DNA of 63,052 nucleotides from Bacteroidaceae bacterium (GCA_017940605.1 JAGAYF010000026.1:1-63052), one strand, 5' to 3'; positions 1-8,869 are shown, numbered from the stretch's first letter. Numbers and translations: made by a program. The notes: a model not told the origin generated them from the letters alone.

Positions 1-358
1 CCAACAGGCGGTCCATATCGGACTCGCGCACAAACTTGGGTAGGGGTTTTCCGCGCTTGGGGCCGGTGATGACGCGGGTGGGGTCTACCTGCACGACGCC
101 ATTTCGCAGCAAGTGCTTATAGAACGAACGAAGCGCGCTCAACCGCGTATTGACAGTTGTAGCTGCGCTCCCCTTATCCATCAGGCTGACCATCCACTCA
201 CGGATGTCGCCGCTATTGACTTTTTTCCAATCGATTTTTTCGCCGCTCTGCTCCACAAAATCCTGAAAAGTCTTCAGGCTGTCACGATAACCATTTATGG
301 TAAGGTCGGAATAGTTGCGTTCAGCTTTCAGATATTTCAGGAATTCCTTCGTCAGCAT
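1..358 (-). CDS. xerC: Tyrosine recombinase, XerC/XerD type, N-terminal part (cut by window edge)
   Basis: The first 119 codons are in the window; the gene runs off the left edge. The translation begins MLTKEFLKYLKAERNYSD and contains the core-binding (SAM-like) N-terminal domain of tyrosine recombinases, with the family-typical stretches TVNTRLSALRSFYKHL and DPTRVITGPKRGKPLPKF. The catalytic domain with the R-K-H-R-H-Y residues lies outside, so activity cannot be judged. XerC-type enzymes resolve chromosome dimers at dif. The start is the ATG at 356-358, 64 bases after rpsU on the same strand. An rpsU-xerC arrangement is common in Bacteroidales, which favours a housekeeping Xer protein over a mobile-element integrase. 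No separate promoter is visible, so it is probably co-transcribed with rpsU. Confidence 0.85.
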   Translation of the reverse strand, partial: MLTKEFLKYLKAERNYSDLTINGYRDSLKTFQDFVEQSGEKIDWKKVNSGDIREWMVSLMDKGSAATTVNTRLSALRSFYKHLLRNGVVQVDPTRVITGPKRGKPLPKFVRESDMDRLL

Positions 359-422
359 AGATTTTGTCGCATAGCATAATTGCTACGAACATGCAACAGC
401 ATGCTCTTTACCACAAACCGTC

Positions 423-614
423 TTAATCTTCCTGACGTCGGAGGGCCTGGACATATATGGCATGTTCCTTGGCCAGGCGTTTCTTCACGGAGGGCTTGTC
501 GAATTGCTGACGGGCGCGAAGTTCCTTGATAACGCCGGTCTTTTCGTACTTTCTCTTAAACTTCTTCAAAGCTCTCTCGATGTTCTCGCCATCTTTAACA
601 GGTACTATTATCAT
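423..614 (-). CDS. rpsU: 30S ribosomal protein S21
   Basis: This 63-residue protein starts MIIVPVKDGENIERALKKFKRK and has the typical basic S21 composition, with a conserved central KYEKTGVIKELRARQQFDKPS part. S21 sits on the 30S platform near the 3' end of 16S rRNA and takes part in initiation. The length matches Bacteroidetes S21 proteins. The ATG at 612-614 follows a leader of about 45 bases from a clear TAnnTTTG element. The gene is followed by the xerC-type recombinase on the same strand. Repeat array 1 lies upstream of its promoter. Confidence 0.97.
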   Translation of the reverse strand: MIIVPVKDGENIERALKKFKRKYEKTGVIKELRARQQFDKPSVKKRLAKEHAIYVQALRRQED

Positions 615-662
615 ACTTATCTTCTAATTAATAATATTATCTCGCTTTTTTATTTGCGGCCG

Positions 663-670
663 CAAAAATA
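663..670 (-). promoter_or_regulatory. -7 promoter element of rpsU (TATTTTTG)
   Basis: On the minus strand the sequence reads TATTTTTG, matching the Bacteroidetes sigma-ABfr -7 consensus TAnnTTTG, about 49 bases upstream of the rpsU start. Confidence 0.7.
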
Positions 671-828
671 CGCAATATTTTGGACATGCGCAAATCTTTT
701 CAAGTTTTTTTCTTTTAAAACAAATCCAGAAAGCACACTCGTGACGACGGCCTTCCACCACGGCATCGCGATTGCGCACGTCGCTTTGCAGGCAAGGGGG
801 AAAGTACAGGGCGACAGACATGTACGGA

Positions 829-919
829 AAAGCGTAAAAGATGTGCGTTTGCGGCCTGAAAAATTTCACACAGGGCGTAAAAATACCATAAACAAGGCGT
901 GAAAAATCCACTTCATGCC
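829..919 (+). repeat. Repeat array 1: four 21-22 bp direct units plus terminal inverted half-unit
   Basis: The G of each GC core falls at 832, 854, 875 and 897 (spacing 22, 21, 22). Units read AGCGTAAAAGATG, GGCCTGAAAAATTTC, GGGCGTAAAAATACC and CAAGGCGTGAAAAATCC. The last unit is followed by an inverted copy: GGCGTGAA (896-903) can pair with TTCATGCC (912-919), with one G-T pair, around an 8-base loop. A degenerate earlier unit may lie at about 811. The array sits between the AlkZ-related gene and the rpsU promoter, both read on the minus strand. Nothing else is supportable in the 434-base gap from 615 to 1048. Confidence 0.8.
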
Positions 920-1048
920 CAGGCCGACGGCCAAGAAGACGGCAACACCGCCCAGGATGGGGCGCATCCTTCCACAGCCCATCCAATATTTAATAATGTA
1001 CGCGCGCGTGAGAGGTTTTCGCTTGAAACACACGCGCCTTTTTCCGCA

Positions 1049-1786
1049 TCAATCAAGGATTCGCAGGACATCGCTTTCCTCAGCCCAGGGGAACAAGCTG
1101 CGCAAGTGCCCAGCCATGCGCTGGAGGGACTGCGGCGGCTGACGGTCGCCCAGGGCCTTGCCGAAATCCATGTCATACATGGCCTCGGGGGTCGTATAGC
1201 GCGCTATTCCCCAGCCATACTGCCTGCCGCGTCGGTCATGCAGGTACTCAAAGTCGGCTATGATGCAACGCAGCCCCATTTGAAGCGACGTTGCCACGGT
1301 TTCAAATCCCTTGCGCCTGTTTTCCGTCAATACTCCGTCATAGGGCCGCCACCCTTGCGCACGGGCCTCCTTCTCCATTTCCTTTTCCAACTGGGAACGC
1401 CGTGGGGTACGGGATTTCGTGTAGCCGCACAGCATCTTCCACTCCCTGGACAGCAGCGATTCGTGCTCCATCAGGACATCCAACATGTACTGTTCGTCGG
1501 GCGACAGCGCACAATGCCGTGCGCGCCGCCAGTTCATCAGGTCGGGAAGCCAGTCCAGGCTCACATAGCCCGCCTTCTTGTTGAAAAACTTGCCATAGGC
1601 ACACATTCCGCCGCATATTACCGGCCCCTTCCACTCCCATGGTCCGTCCAACCCCTCGTCGGAGAACCACAGATGGCGCGGGGTCAGTTCCTCAACGGAA
1701 AAGCTCTCAATCTCGTTCTTGAAAAACGGCAGGAAGCCCCATTTCAGGACGGCTCGCTCCAGTTGCTCGGCATTTTGGATTTCCAT
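1049..1786 (-). CDS. AlkZ-related protein of unknown function
   Basis: The protein has 245 residues, is soluble and carries no signal peptide. Its N-terminus (IQNAEQLERAVLKWGFLPFF) and segments such as LWFSDEGLDGPWEWKGPV resemble Bacteroidales proteins that databases name AlkZ-related, after the AlkZ/YcaQ DNA glycosylases built of winged-helix domains. That name is from memory of the family; I see no catalytic motif that proves glycosylase activity. The ATG at 1786 shares one base with the stop codon of the upstream transporter gene (TGATG), so translation is probably coupled and the gene is the last of the oxidoreductase-GH105-transporter operon. A codon read as TTG one position earlier is the less likely start. 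Confidence 0.6.
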   Translation of the reverse strand: MEIQNAEQLERAVLKWGFLPFFKNEIESFSVEELTPRHLWFSDEGLDGPWEWKGPVICGGMCAYGKFFNKKAGYVSLDWLPDLMNWRRARHCALSPDEQYMLDVLMEHESLLSREWKMLCGYTKSRTPRRSQLEKEMEKEARAQGWRPYDGVLTENRRKGFETVATSLQMGLRCIIADFEYLHDRRGRQYGWGIARYTTPEAMYDMDFGKALGDRQPPQSLQRMAGHLRSLFPWAEESDVLRILD

Positions 1787-3138
1787 CAATCAGCCTCACC
1801 CAATTGCTTCCTGCACCAAGGGTCGGTAACCCGGCTTCCCCACAGGGCATAGGCCAGCATGACCAATTCGCAGCCTATCATAATGAACCAAGTCCAGCGC
1901 CAACCTCCGCAGGCATCGGCCAGCCAGGCCTGAAGCAAGGGAAAGACAGCACCACCGAAAACGCCCATCATGAACATGCTCGATGCCTTGGACGTATATT
2001 TTCCCAGTCCCTTGACGGCCAGCGTAAAGATGCAGCTCCACATGACGGAATGGCACAGGCCGACGGAAATGAGCACCCACAGATTATTGGTAAGCATAGC
2101 CAACAGGATGAGTGCCGATGCCCCTACCGTCGTCCAGGCCAGCAAGGGGCGGGGAGCTATGCCATTGAACCTGCTGAACACCATTCGGCCCACCATCATG
2201 CCGCCCCAATACAGCGAAGCCAGTATGAAAAAGGTATCAAAGGGCACGCCAAAGACACTGAGGCTCTCACGTCCCAAAAATGAGAGAGAGAATCCCTCGG
2301 CAATCAGTTCGTGGGCGTGGAGGGTCACGTTCGTTCCCACTCCCACCTCAGTGCCAACATAGAAAAAGATGGCCACGATGCCCAATGTGAGGTGGCGGAA
2401 CGACCATACGCTGCGCTCCAGTTTCTCCTCGCCGCCGGCATGAGTTCCTTCAATATCGGGCAACTGCAAGCGGTGGGTTATCCATGTAATCACCGACATG
2501 CATACGGTCAAGGCCAGGAAGGGGATCTGCAATTGCGAAGAACGGACCTGTGACATGGCCACGCCGCCGAACATGACCACAGGCACGAAAACGGGAGCTA
2601 TGAACGTGCCGAAAGAATTGATGCCCGTCACTGTATTCATGCGTTGCAAGGGTGTCGTACCTGGCAAATCATAGGCATTGATATAGGGATTGATGACTAC
2701 CTGCAGCAGTGCCGCCGATGCGCCCAAGAGAAAACTGCCTATCAGGAAGACAAAATAGCCGTAGGGAATGTGGTTGCCGTCGCCCAGCGTGACATGGCCC
2801 TGTTCGAAGTAGATGGCAAGCACGGAAGACAGGAAGCACATGGCCAATCCGCCGACCATGACCAGTAATGCACGCACCAGCGTGGACTTGTATCCATGAC
2901 GCTCAATCCACTTGCCGCCCAGCGGGCTCACCAACAGGTAAGCCAGGAAAAAGAAGAACGTAATGAGGGTAATGAGCGTATTCTTCAGCCCCGCCACGTC
3001 GGACAGGAAAGCTGTCTTCAGCGGAGCTTCGCATTGTTCGTTGACCGTCGTGAGAAAACCGACGATGAAATAAATAAACGTAAGGATGATGAAAGGCCCT
3101 AAGGCGCTCGTTTTCTTCTGTGTCATGTTATTTTTCAT
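1786..3138 (-). CDS. Sugar:proton symporter, MFS family, FucP type
   Basis: This is a 450-residue integral membrane protein with about twelve hydrophobic helices. The N-terminal FIILTFIYFIVGFLTTVNE matches the first helix of the FucP (L-fucose:H+ symporter) branch, and the helix with YINAYDLPGTTPLQRMNTVTGINSFG also fits that family. FucP-type carriers import free sugars across the inner membrane. Lying directly after a GH105 gene, the likely cargo is a uronate- or rhamnose-derived product of pectin breakdown; that is inference. The reading frame extends to a GTG at 3162 that overlaps the GH105 stop, but the ATG at 3138 (MKNNMTQKK) is the better start. Its stop overlaps the start of the AlkZ-related gene by one base. 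Confidence 0.85.
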   Translation of the reverse strand: MKNNMTQKKTSALGPFIILTFIYFIVGFLTTVNEQCEAPLKTAFLSDVAGLKNTLITLITFFFFLAYLLVSPLGGKWIERHGYKSTLVRALLVMVGGLAMCFLSSVLAIYFEQGHVTLGDGNHIPYGYFVFLIGSFLLGASAALLQVVINPYINAYDLPGTTPLQRMNTVTGINSFGTFIAPVFVPVVMFGGVAMSQVRSSQLQIPFLALTVCMSVITWITHRLQLPDIEGTHAGGEEKLERSVWSFRHLTLGIVAIFFYVGTEVGVGTNVTLHAHELIAEGFSLSFLGRESLSVFGVPFDTFFILASLYWGGMMVGRMVFSRFNGIAPRPLLAWTTVGASALILLAMLTNNLWVLISVGLCHSVMWSCIFTLAVKGLGKYTSKASSMFMMGVFGGAVFPLLQAWLADACGGWRWTWFIMIGCELVMLAYALWGSRVTDPWCRKQLGEAD

Positions 3139-3158
3139 TTTATTTGGTATCGGCAAAA

Positions 3159-4277
3159 TCACTTCCCACCGGCAAGTTGGTATACCTCACATCCCAGGGC
3201 CAACATAGCCCCCACGCCATACACTTCGGTCATGTCGCGGGTGACTTTCTGAGGATCAGCCCCAATGGGTTGCACATAGCCCAATTTCCCATTGGGTTCT
3301 ACGGCATCGACCATGGCTCGCCACGCCCTTAGCACGACAGGCAGGTATTCTTCCTTGGGCAGCATTCCCGCATTGATGCCATAGGCCAGCCCAAAAGCGA
3401 TGAAGCCCGTCGCGCTTGTTTCCGGCGAAGGGTATGATTGGGGGTCAAGCAAACTGGCATGCCAGTAGCCGTCGGGTTGCTGCAAATCCTTGAGACGCGA
3501 ACTCATCTTGCAAAACAGAGACTCGTAGTATTTACGCTGACGCTTGTTCTGTGGATACAATCTTTGGATTTCGGCCAGCCCGGCAAGCACCCAGCCGTTG
3601 CCACGTCCCCAAAAGATTTTTTCTCCGTTCCTTTCCTTCATGTCCATATACCTTGCGTCCCTGAAAAACAAATTTTCATCTTTATCGAAAAGGTAATCCG
3701 TTGTCGCCCTGAATTCATTCTCCATGAATTTGAGGTATTTTTTATCCTTTGTCTTGAGATACATCCTCAAATATGAGGGAGGAGCCATAAACAAAGCATC
3801 GCACCAGGACCATCGGTCGAATCGATTGCGCTCTTTCAGGCGCAAATCCAACGATGTTTGGGCAGGGTGCGACGTTACAAAGTCCATGCGCGCCATAGTT
3901 GGGTAGTACCATTCCTCTTTCTTGTAGAAATCCGCCAAATCCATCCATGTCTGCGTCACCGTAAGGTCATCGGCATGGTACATACGCCCACCAGGTTGCC
4001 AATGCATGCGCTGCCCTATCCCTTTCAGCCAATCGTAATACCTTTTCTTGCCCGTCAGACGATAATGCAGGGCCGCCCAGTGAGCCATACCCACGTACAA
4101 AGCCCCGTTCTCCCAATTTGTCTCTGGCGTATGCTTCCGTTCAAACGACTGAACCTGCCAATCCGCCACCCGTTTCATTATCTTCACAACGCTATCAGGA
4201 TGGGGCATTTGCTGTCCCCTCGCCATCTGGCCCACAGTACAAACAAGGAAAAGCGCAACAAGAATCTTCTTAACCAT
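3159..4277 (-). CDS. Glycoside hydrolase family 105, unsaturated rhamnogalacturonyl hydrolase
   Basis: The protein has 372 residues with an N-terminal signal peptide (about residues 1-22) and an (alpha/alpha)6-barrel sequence of the YteR/YesR type. GH105 enzymes remove the unsaturated galacturonyl residue left by pectate or rhamnogalacturonan lyases, by hydrating the double bond. Family landmarks are HADD (101-104), RWSWCDALFMAPP with the likely catalytic Asp160, and FWGRGNGW further on. It lies between the oxidoreductase gene (88 bases upstream) and the FucP-type transporter downstream, which fits a small operon that trims and imports pectin-derived sugars. No SusC/SusD pair is in the window, so this is not a full polysaccharide utilization locus. 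A related family, GH88, is possible but less likely. Confidence 0.88.
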   Translation of the reverse strand: MVKKILVALFLVCTVGQMARGQQMPHPDSVVKIMKRVADWQVQSFERKHTPETNWENGALYVGMAHWAALHYRLTGKKRYYDWLKGIGQRMHWQPGGRMYHADDLTVTQTWMDLADFYKKEEWYYPTMARMDFVTSHPAQTSLDLRLKERNRFDRWSWCDALFMAPPSYLRMYLKTKDKKYLKFMENEFRATTDYLFDKDENLFFRDARYMDMKERNGEKIFWGRGNGWVLAGLAEIQRLYPQNKRQRKYYESLFCKMSSRLKDLQQPDGYWHASLLDPQSYPSPETSATGFIAFGLAYGINAGMLPKEEYLPVVLRAWRAMVDAVEPNGKLGYVQPIGADPQKVTRDMTEVYGVGAMLALGCEVYQLAGGK

Positions 4278-4365
4278 AATTGTTCAACAAGGATGATTTA
4301 TTGAAGTTGGGACACTATGAAACGAATAATGCCCCAACCCAAAAGCCATAAAGATTCTTTTATCG

Positions 4366-5766
4366 TTATCCCAAATTCATTCGTTTGTCCACGTAAGGCA
4401 ACTTGTAGGGACGGCGGTACTCGTAATAGTACAAGCGGTGCGCCGCAGCCTCCTTGTCACCCTCGAAACTCAGCAAGGCAGGATTCCATTTGACGGGACG
4501 CTGCAACTCTCGGGCAATATTGAAAAGGCAGCACAGCGTATTGGTACTCGTTCCGTATTCCACTGGCGCGATGGGGTCTTTATGCTCGCGGATAGCGTCA
4601 ATAAAGTTCTGCATGTGGGGCGAGCTGACCTCATATTGGCCTGCCTCTATCTTTTCTTCCTGTTTCTTCAGCAAGCTCTTGTCGGAGCATTCAATGTAAC
4701 CGCGGGCAACTTTGAGCCAACCCTTGTCGCCAATGAACTTAATGCCTTGCCACCCGGGTTTCTTTTCATCAAACGGCTGTTCAGTCATGACAATTCCGTT
4801 CGCATACTTCATCGTACCCCACTTAGTACCATTATATCCCTGGGGAATGAATTCCACCGGCCCGCTGCCGTCCATGCCTATCGCTGCTTGCGCAATATCA
4901 TACATGTGAGCCCCCCAGTCAGCAGGATAACCGTTACCCGTCTCCTGATACCAGCGCCATGCGCCCCACAGTTTCTCATTCTCATCAGGATCTAGGCTCA
5001 CGGGGGGGCACAAATCGGGATGGTAGTGTATCTTAGGGTCATTGAGCGGGCCTAGCCATTGGTTGAAGTTCAAGTTAGCCGGAATATCCATCTCTGGTAA
5101 ATCAAGGGGTTTGGGAGGATCGCCCACGCGCACATGGATTTCATCAATGTGCCCCAAGCCTCCCTCGCGGACAATCTTGATTGCCTGCTGGAATTCCTTG
5201 CTTGAGCGCTGCTGGCTACCCATTTGCATAATACGCCCGAACCTACGCACAGCCGTCTGCACGGCAAGGCCCTCGGTAATCGTATATGCCAAGGGCTTTT
5301 GGCAATAAACATCCTTTCCTGCCTCACAAGCGTGGATGGCCACAAGGGCATGCCAATGGTCGGGCGTCGCAATCTCGACGGCATCGATGTCACGCCTGTT
5401 CAGGAGGTCCTCATAAAATTCATAGGTATCGCAACGTTCACCCACATTCTTGCTTTTCTGCCAGGATGTCACTTTTCTGCGAAAACGTTCGCGCTTTATG
5501 CTGTCCACATCACAGCAAGCGGCCACCTGCACGCCCGGACAGGACGAGAAACTTCGGAAATCGCTCAATCCCTGTTGGCCTAAGCCCACAAAGCCCAGGA
5601 CTACGCGATCGCTCGGGGCAATACGCACACCGTCAACCTTCCAACTGGGAAGGATCAGCAACCCTCCGATGCCGGCTGCCGTAGTTCCCAAAAATTCGCG
5701 ACGGCTCATGCCCGTCTTAGACATCTTTTTGGTGGCCTTGCTGCCACCTGTCGTTTTTTTATCCAT
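4366..5766 (-). CDS. Gfo/Idh/MocA-family oxidoreductase with Tat-type signal
   Basis: This 466-residue protein has a twin-arginine-like export signal (MSRREFLGTTAAGIGG, about residues 20-35) and then a Rossmann fold starting VVLGFVGLGQQG. The conserved sugar-oxidoreductase motif that is usually EKP reads CQKPLAYT here (about 155-162). The C-terminal part is the alpha/beta domain of the family, with GAWRWYQETGNGYPADWGAHMYD. Relatives oxidise or epimerise sugars with bound NAD; some Tat-exported members are GH109 N-acetylgalactosaminidases, and I cannot exclude that. As first gene of the operon with GH105 and a FucP-type carrier it probably acts on a pectin-derived sugar in the periplasm. A -7 element lies about 200 bases upstream, at 5973-5980. 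Confidence 0.85.
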   Translation of the reverse strand: MDKKTTGGSKATKKMSKTGMSRREFLGTTAAGIGGLLILPSWKVDGVRIAPSDRVVLGFVGLGQQGLSDFRSFSSCPGVQVAACCDVDSIKRERFRRKVTSWQKSKNVGERCDTYEFYEDLLNRRDIDAVEIATPDHWHALVAIHACEAGKDVYCQKPLAYTITEGLAVQTAVRRFGRIMQMGSQQRSSKEFQQAIKIVREGGLGHIDEIHVRVGDPPKPLDLPEMDIPANLNFNQWLGPLNDPKIHYHPDLCPPVSLDPDENEKLWGAWRWYQETGNGYPADWGAHMYDIAQAAIGMDGSGPVEFIPQGYNGTKWGTMKYANGIVMTEQPFDEKKPGWQGIKFIGDKGWLKVARGYIECSDKSLLKKQEEKIEAGQYEVSSPHMQNFIDAIREHKDPIAPVEYGTSTNTLCCLFNIARELQRPVKWNPALLSFEGDKEAAAHRLYYYEYRRPYKLPYVDKRMNLG

Positions 5767-5972
5767 GTGTCAATATTATAAATATGCATTATTATGATTC
5801 TATTCTTTCATTTCACCATCAAACGCGCGGTCAGTCCACGTCTTTTCATCTTCTCGCTGTCACGGGACGCAGCCTGACAGAAACACTTTGGCCACATCTA
5901 CACCCAACGCCGTGAATATCAAGAACACGGCCCATTCATTCCATTCCGCTATTCATTGATATTTATATAGGG

Positions 5973-5980
5973 CAAAGATA
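5973..5980 (-). promoter_or_regulatory. -7 promoter element (TATCTTTG) of the oxidoreductase-GH105 operon
   Basis: The minus strand reads TATCTTTG about 207 bases upstream of the oxidoreductase start, giving a long leader. It overlaps the upstream region of the divergent DUF1294 gene. The 5767-5972 stretch holds nothing else I recognise. Confidence 0.5.
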
Positions 5981-6022
5981 CAACAAAAAAATAAAAACAA
6001 ACTGGTTTGCCCATAAAATTCA

Positions 6023-6030
6023 TATCTTTG
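6023..6030 (+). promoter_or_regulatory. -7 promoter element (TATCTTTG) of the DUF1294 gene
   Basis: TATCTTTG ends 18 bases before the ATG at 6049. It shows that an in-frame ATG at 6007 lies upstream of transcription and cannot be the start. Confidence 0.7.
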
Positions 6031-6048
6031 CAGTCTCAAGACACCGCT

Positions 6049-6342
6049 ATGCACTTCCCCGCACACCACTTCACTCCACAAATCTTGATTCTGATTTACT
6101 TGGCAGGAATCAACGCCGTCGCATTCATTTGCTACGGCATTGACAAATGGAAAGCCCGCCACGCCCGATGGCGCATTCCCGAAAGCACCTTGCTCCTGCT
6201 GGCACTGGCAGGCGGTAGCCTGGGTGCTTACATCGGCATACAGGCATGGCATCACAAGACCCTGCACCGCAAGTTTCGCTACGGTGTCCCAGCCATCCTG
6301 CTGCTGCAATTGGTCCTTGCCAGCTGGTTCTTGTTCAAGTGA
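6049..6342 (+). CDS. DUF1294 family small membrane protein
   Basis: The protein has 97 residues with about three hydrophobic segments. It carries the DUF1294 pattern: YGIDKWKARHARWRIPE followed by LLLLALAGGSLGAYIG and HHKTLHRKFRYG. The family is widespread, sits in the inner membrane and has no established function. The start at 6049 is chosen because a promoter element ends at 6030, which excludes the upstream in-frame ATG at 6007. It lies between two minus-strand transcription units and looks monocistronic; its stop is 13 bases from the end of the convergent copper ATPase gene. Confidence 0.85.
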   Translation: MHFPAHHFTPQILILIYLAGINAVAFICYGIDKWKARHARWRIPESTLLLLALAGGSLGAYIGIQAWHHKTLHRKFRYGVPAILLLQLVLASWFLFK

Positions 6343-6355
6343 ACGCCCTGCCCAG

Positions 6356-8773
6356 CTACAGCAAACGGTAGTCGCCCGCCTCACGCGTTACCACCTCCTG
6401 CAATTGTCTTACGTCGGGTTCTTCCCCCTCATATTCAATGACGGCCTCCGCCGGTTGCAGTGTAACCGTGGCCTGGATGCCAGGAATCGTGTCGAGTGCC
6501 CGTTGCACATGCTTTGCGCAGTTAGGGCACATCATTCCTTCCACGCTGAAAATTTTTGTCTTTGTCATCGTTGTTTCTATGTTGTCTGTCATTTTACCAC
6601 TGATGCTTCTTCGCTTGAGCAACAAGCTGTTTGACACCACGCTCACGCTGCTCAGGGCCATGGCAATGCCTCCGATGAGCGGACTGAGCAGGAATCCGCT
6701 GACGGGATAGAGCAATCCTGCCGCTATCGGCACTGCCACCAGATTGTACACAAAGGCCCAGAAAAGGTTTTGCCTGATGACGCGCACCGTCAGCCTGCTC
6801 AGCCGGATGGCCTCAGGTATTTTCCGCAAATCATCCCTTAGTATCGTAAGCATGGCCGTCTCTATGGCCACGTCGCTGCCTTGTCCCATGGCAATGCCCA
6901 AATGGGCCTGCGCCAAGGCGGCACTGTCATTGATGCCGTCGCCTGCCATGGCCACGACATGCCCCTGAAGCTGCAAGTTCCTTATGTATTCTGCTTTCTC
7001 CATGGGCAACACATGCGCCCGCCACGACTCGATGCCCAACGCCTGGGCCAATCGGCGTGCAACGACCTCGTTGTCACCCGTCAGCAAGTGTACGGACACC
7101 CCCATGGAGCGCAGTTCGTCCACTGCCTGGCGTGAAGTTTCCCTCATCGGGTCTTCCACACAGAGCGCAGCCAGTATCCCTTGTCCATCGCTCAGCCAAA
7201 CCGAGACCTGTTCCCTTTCCATGCCTGCCTGTTCCCATGAGGCAGTTTCGACCCCCATTCTTTCCATGAGTTGCCGGCTTCCGGCCCAATAGGTACGTCC
7301 ATTGACCACGCCCTTGACACCTAAGCCGGTCAGGCTCTCAAAGTCCGCCACATCGCAGGCCGTTTCACTCTGCAGGAAGTCGGTCACGGCAGCCGCCATG
7401 GGGTGTTCGCTCCATCGTTCCAGCGACAGCAGGACCTGCCGCACCCCCGTTTCGCCAGGCCGTTCCCAATATTGGGTCACCCTGGGCCTTCCTTCGGTCA
7501 GCGTGCCCGTCTTGTCCAGCACCACGCAGTCTACGCGGCAAGCCACCTCCAGGCTTTCGGCATCCTTGACCAGTATGCCGTGCTGCGCCCCCTTGCCCAT
7601 GCCCACCGCAAGGGCCGTCGGCGTGGCCAGCCCCAATGCGCAGGGGCACGCTATGATCAATACCGTCACCATGCACACGATGCCATGCACCCAACCTGCC
7701 TGCTGGGCCAGCAGCAACCATATCAGGAGCGTCAGCAGGGACAAGCCCATGATGACGGGCACAAATACAGCCGCCACCTTTTCCACCAGCCGTTCCACGG
7801 GAGCCTTGCTTCCCTGCGCCTCCCTGACCGTGCGTATGATGTGGGCCAACAGCGTTTGGCGTACATCCTTCAGCACCTCCACGTGCAGTGCGCCTTTTTG
7901 GTTGAGCGTTCCTGCCAGCACCTCGTCGCCCGCCGTTTTCAGGACGGCCATGGGCTCGCCGCTCATCATGCTTTCATCCACATAGGATTGGCCCTGCACC
8001 ACCCTGCCATCGGCAGGCACGCGCTCGCCGGGGTGTATCACGATTTGGTCACCCACGCGGAGCGTCTCCGTTGCCACCCATTGCTCGCCCTGCGGCATCA
8101 TGCGTGCCACCGTCTTGGGTTGCAGCCCCACCAACCGACGTATGGCCTCGCCCGTGCTATGCTTGGCGCGTTCTTCCAGCAGGCGGCCCAGCAGGATGAA
8201 GGCCGTCACACCGCCCAACGTGTCGAAATACAGTTGCGGACGGATGCCGTGGGCCAGCCAAAAGCCGGGAAACAGCAGGTTGGCCACGCTGAACGCATAG
8301 GCAATGCCCGTACTGAGCGCCACCAGCGTGTCCATGTTGCAGGAGCGGTGTCGCAGCTGCCGCCAGGCCGACACGAAAAAACGGCGGCCAAAGACCAACA
8401 GGACGACCGTGGCCAACAGCCAGGACACCCAGCCTGCCCACGGCTGCTGCACCATGCCCAGCATCATCAGGGGCAGAGCCAACAGGAACGCACCGGCCAC
8501 ACACCAGACCAGGCGGCGCAAATCGGCCGCCTGCCTTTGCTCCAGTACATCATCGTCGGCATCAATCATCAGGTCATAGCCTGCCGCCCTGACGGCCGAC
8601 TGCAAAACGGTGGGTGAACACACCGTATCGTCATATTCAACCCAAGCCGTTCCGTCAGCCAGGCTGACACGCTGGTCCATCACCCCGGGCTGATGCCCCA
8701 GGGCTCGGCTCACGTGGGCCGCACAAGCGGCGCAACTCATGCCCAGCACGGCAAATGACGCTTTCTTTATCAT
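6356..8773 (-). CDS. copA: Copper-translocating P1B-type ATPase with N- and C-terminal metal-binding domains
   Basis: This 805-residue inner-membrane pump exports Cu(I). It begins with an HMA domain holding GMSCAAC (Cys14 and Cys17), followed by about eight membrane helices, the CPC metal site (IACPCALGLATPTA), the phosphorylation motif DKTGTLTEG and the hinge motif MAGDGINDSAALAQA. All catalytic motifs are intact. After the last helix a second HMA domain follows (GMMCPNC, cysteines near 749 and 752) and ends the protein. The join contains two in-frame ATG codons, at 6590-6592 and 6566-6568, so a free CopZ-like chaperone could be made from the same gene. A promoter element lies at 8870-8877. 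Start: ATG at 8773. Confidence 0.95.
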   Translation of the reverse strand: MIKKASFAVLGMSCAACAAHVSRALGHQPGVMDQRVSLADGTAWVEYDDTVCSPTVLQSAVRAAGYDLMIDADDDVLEQRQAADLRRLVWCVAGAFLLALPLMMLGMVQQPWAGWVSWLLATVVLLVFGRRFFVSAWRQLRHRSCNMDTLVALSTGIAYAFSVANLLFPGFWLAHGIRPQLYFDTLGGVTAFILLGRLLEERAKHSTGEAIRRLVGLQPKTVARMMPQGEQWVATETLRVGDQIVIHPGERVPADGRVVQGQSYVDESMMSGEPMAVLKTAGDEVLAGTLNQKGALHVEVLKDVRQTLLAHIIRTVREAQGSKAPVERLVEKVAAVFVPVIMGLSLLTLLIWLLLAQQAGWVHGIVCMVTVLIIACPCALGLATPTALAVGMGKGAQHGILVKDAESLEVACRVDCVVLDKTGTLTEGRPRVTQYWERPGETGVRQVLLSLERWSEHPMAAAVTDFLQSETACDVADFESLTGLGVKGVVNGRTYWAGSRQLMERMGVETASWEQAGMEREQVSVWLSDGQGILAALCVEDPMRETSRQAVDELRSMGVSVHLLTGDNEVVARRLAQALGIESWRAHVLPMEKAEYIRNLQLQGHVVAMAGDGINDSAALAQAHLGIAMGQGSDVAIETAMLTILRDDLRKIPEAIRLSRLTVRVIRQNLFWAFVYNLVAVPIAAGLLYPVSGFLLSPLIGGIAMALSSVSVVSNSLLLKRRSISGKMTDNIETTMTKTKIFSVEGMMCPNCAKHVQRALDTIPGIQATVTLQPAEAVIEYEGEEPDVRQLQEVVTREAGDYRLL

Positions 8774-8869
8774 ACAACTCTACATGGCCCGCCCATAATA
8801 CGGCCCACACTCAGCCAGACGGCCTGACAACGGGACACGGGGAAGACCATTCCTCTTCATTATGACTCA

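Noticed and set aside
653..666. Palindrome TTTGCGGCCGCAAA near the rpsU promoter as an operator
   Set aside because: It overlaps the promoter region, but a single 14-base palindrome is too little to name a regulator site.
829..919. The 22-bp arrays as CRISPR arrays
   Set aside because: Repeat cores are short, vary from unit to unit and occur at a 21-22 base period, too short for repeat plus spacer; no cas gene is in the window.
899..1852. Plus-strand frame of 317 codons opposite the AlkZ-related gene
   Set aside because: The minus-strand frame has family similarity and fits an operon; this one does not.
7403..8617. Plus-strand frame of 404 codons opposite copA
   Set aside because: Antisense shadow rich in His and Gln; copA motifs on the other strand are complete.
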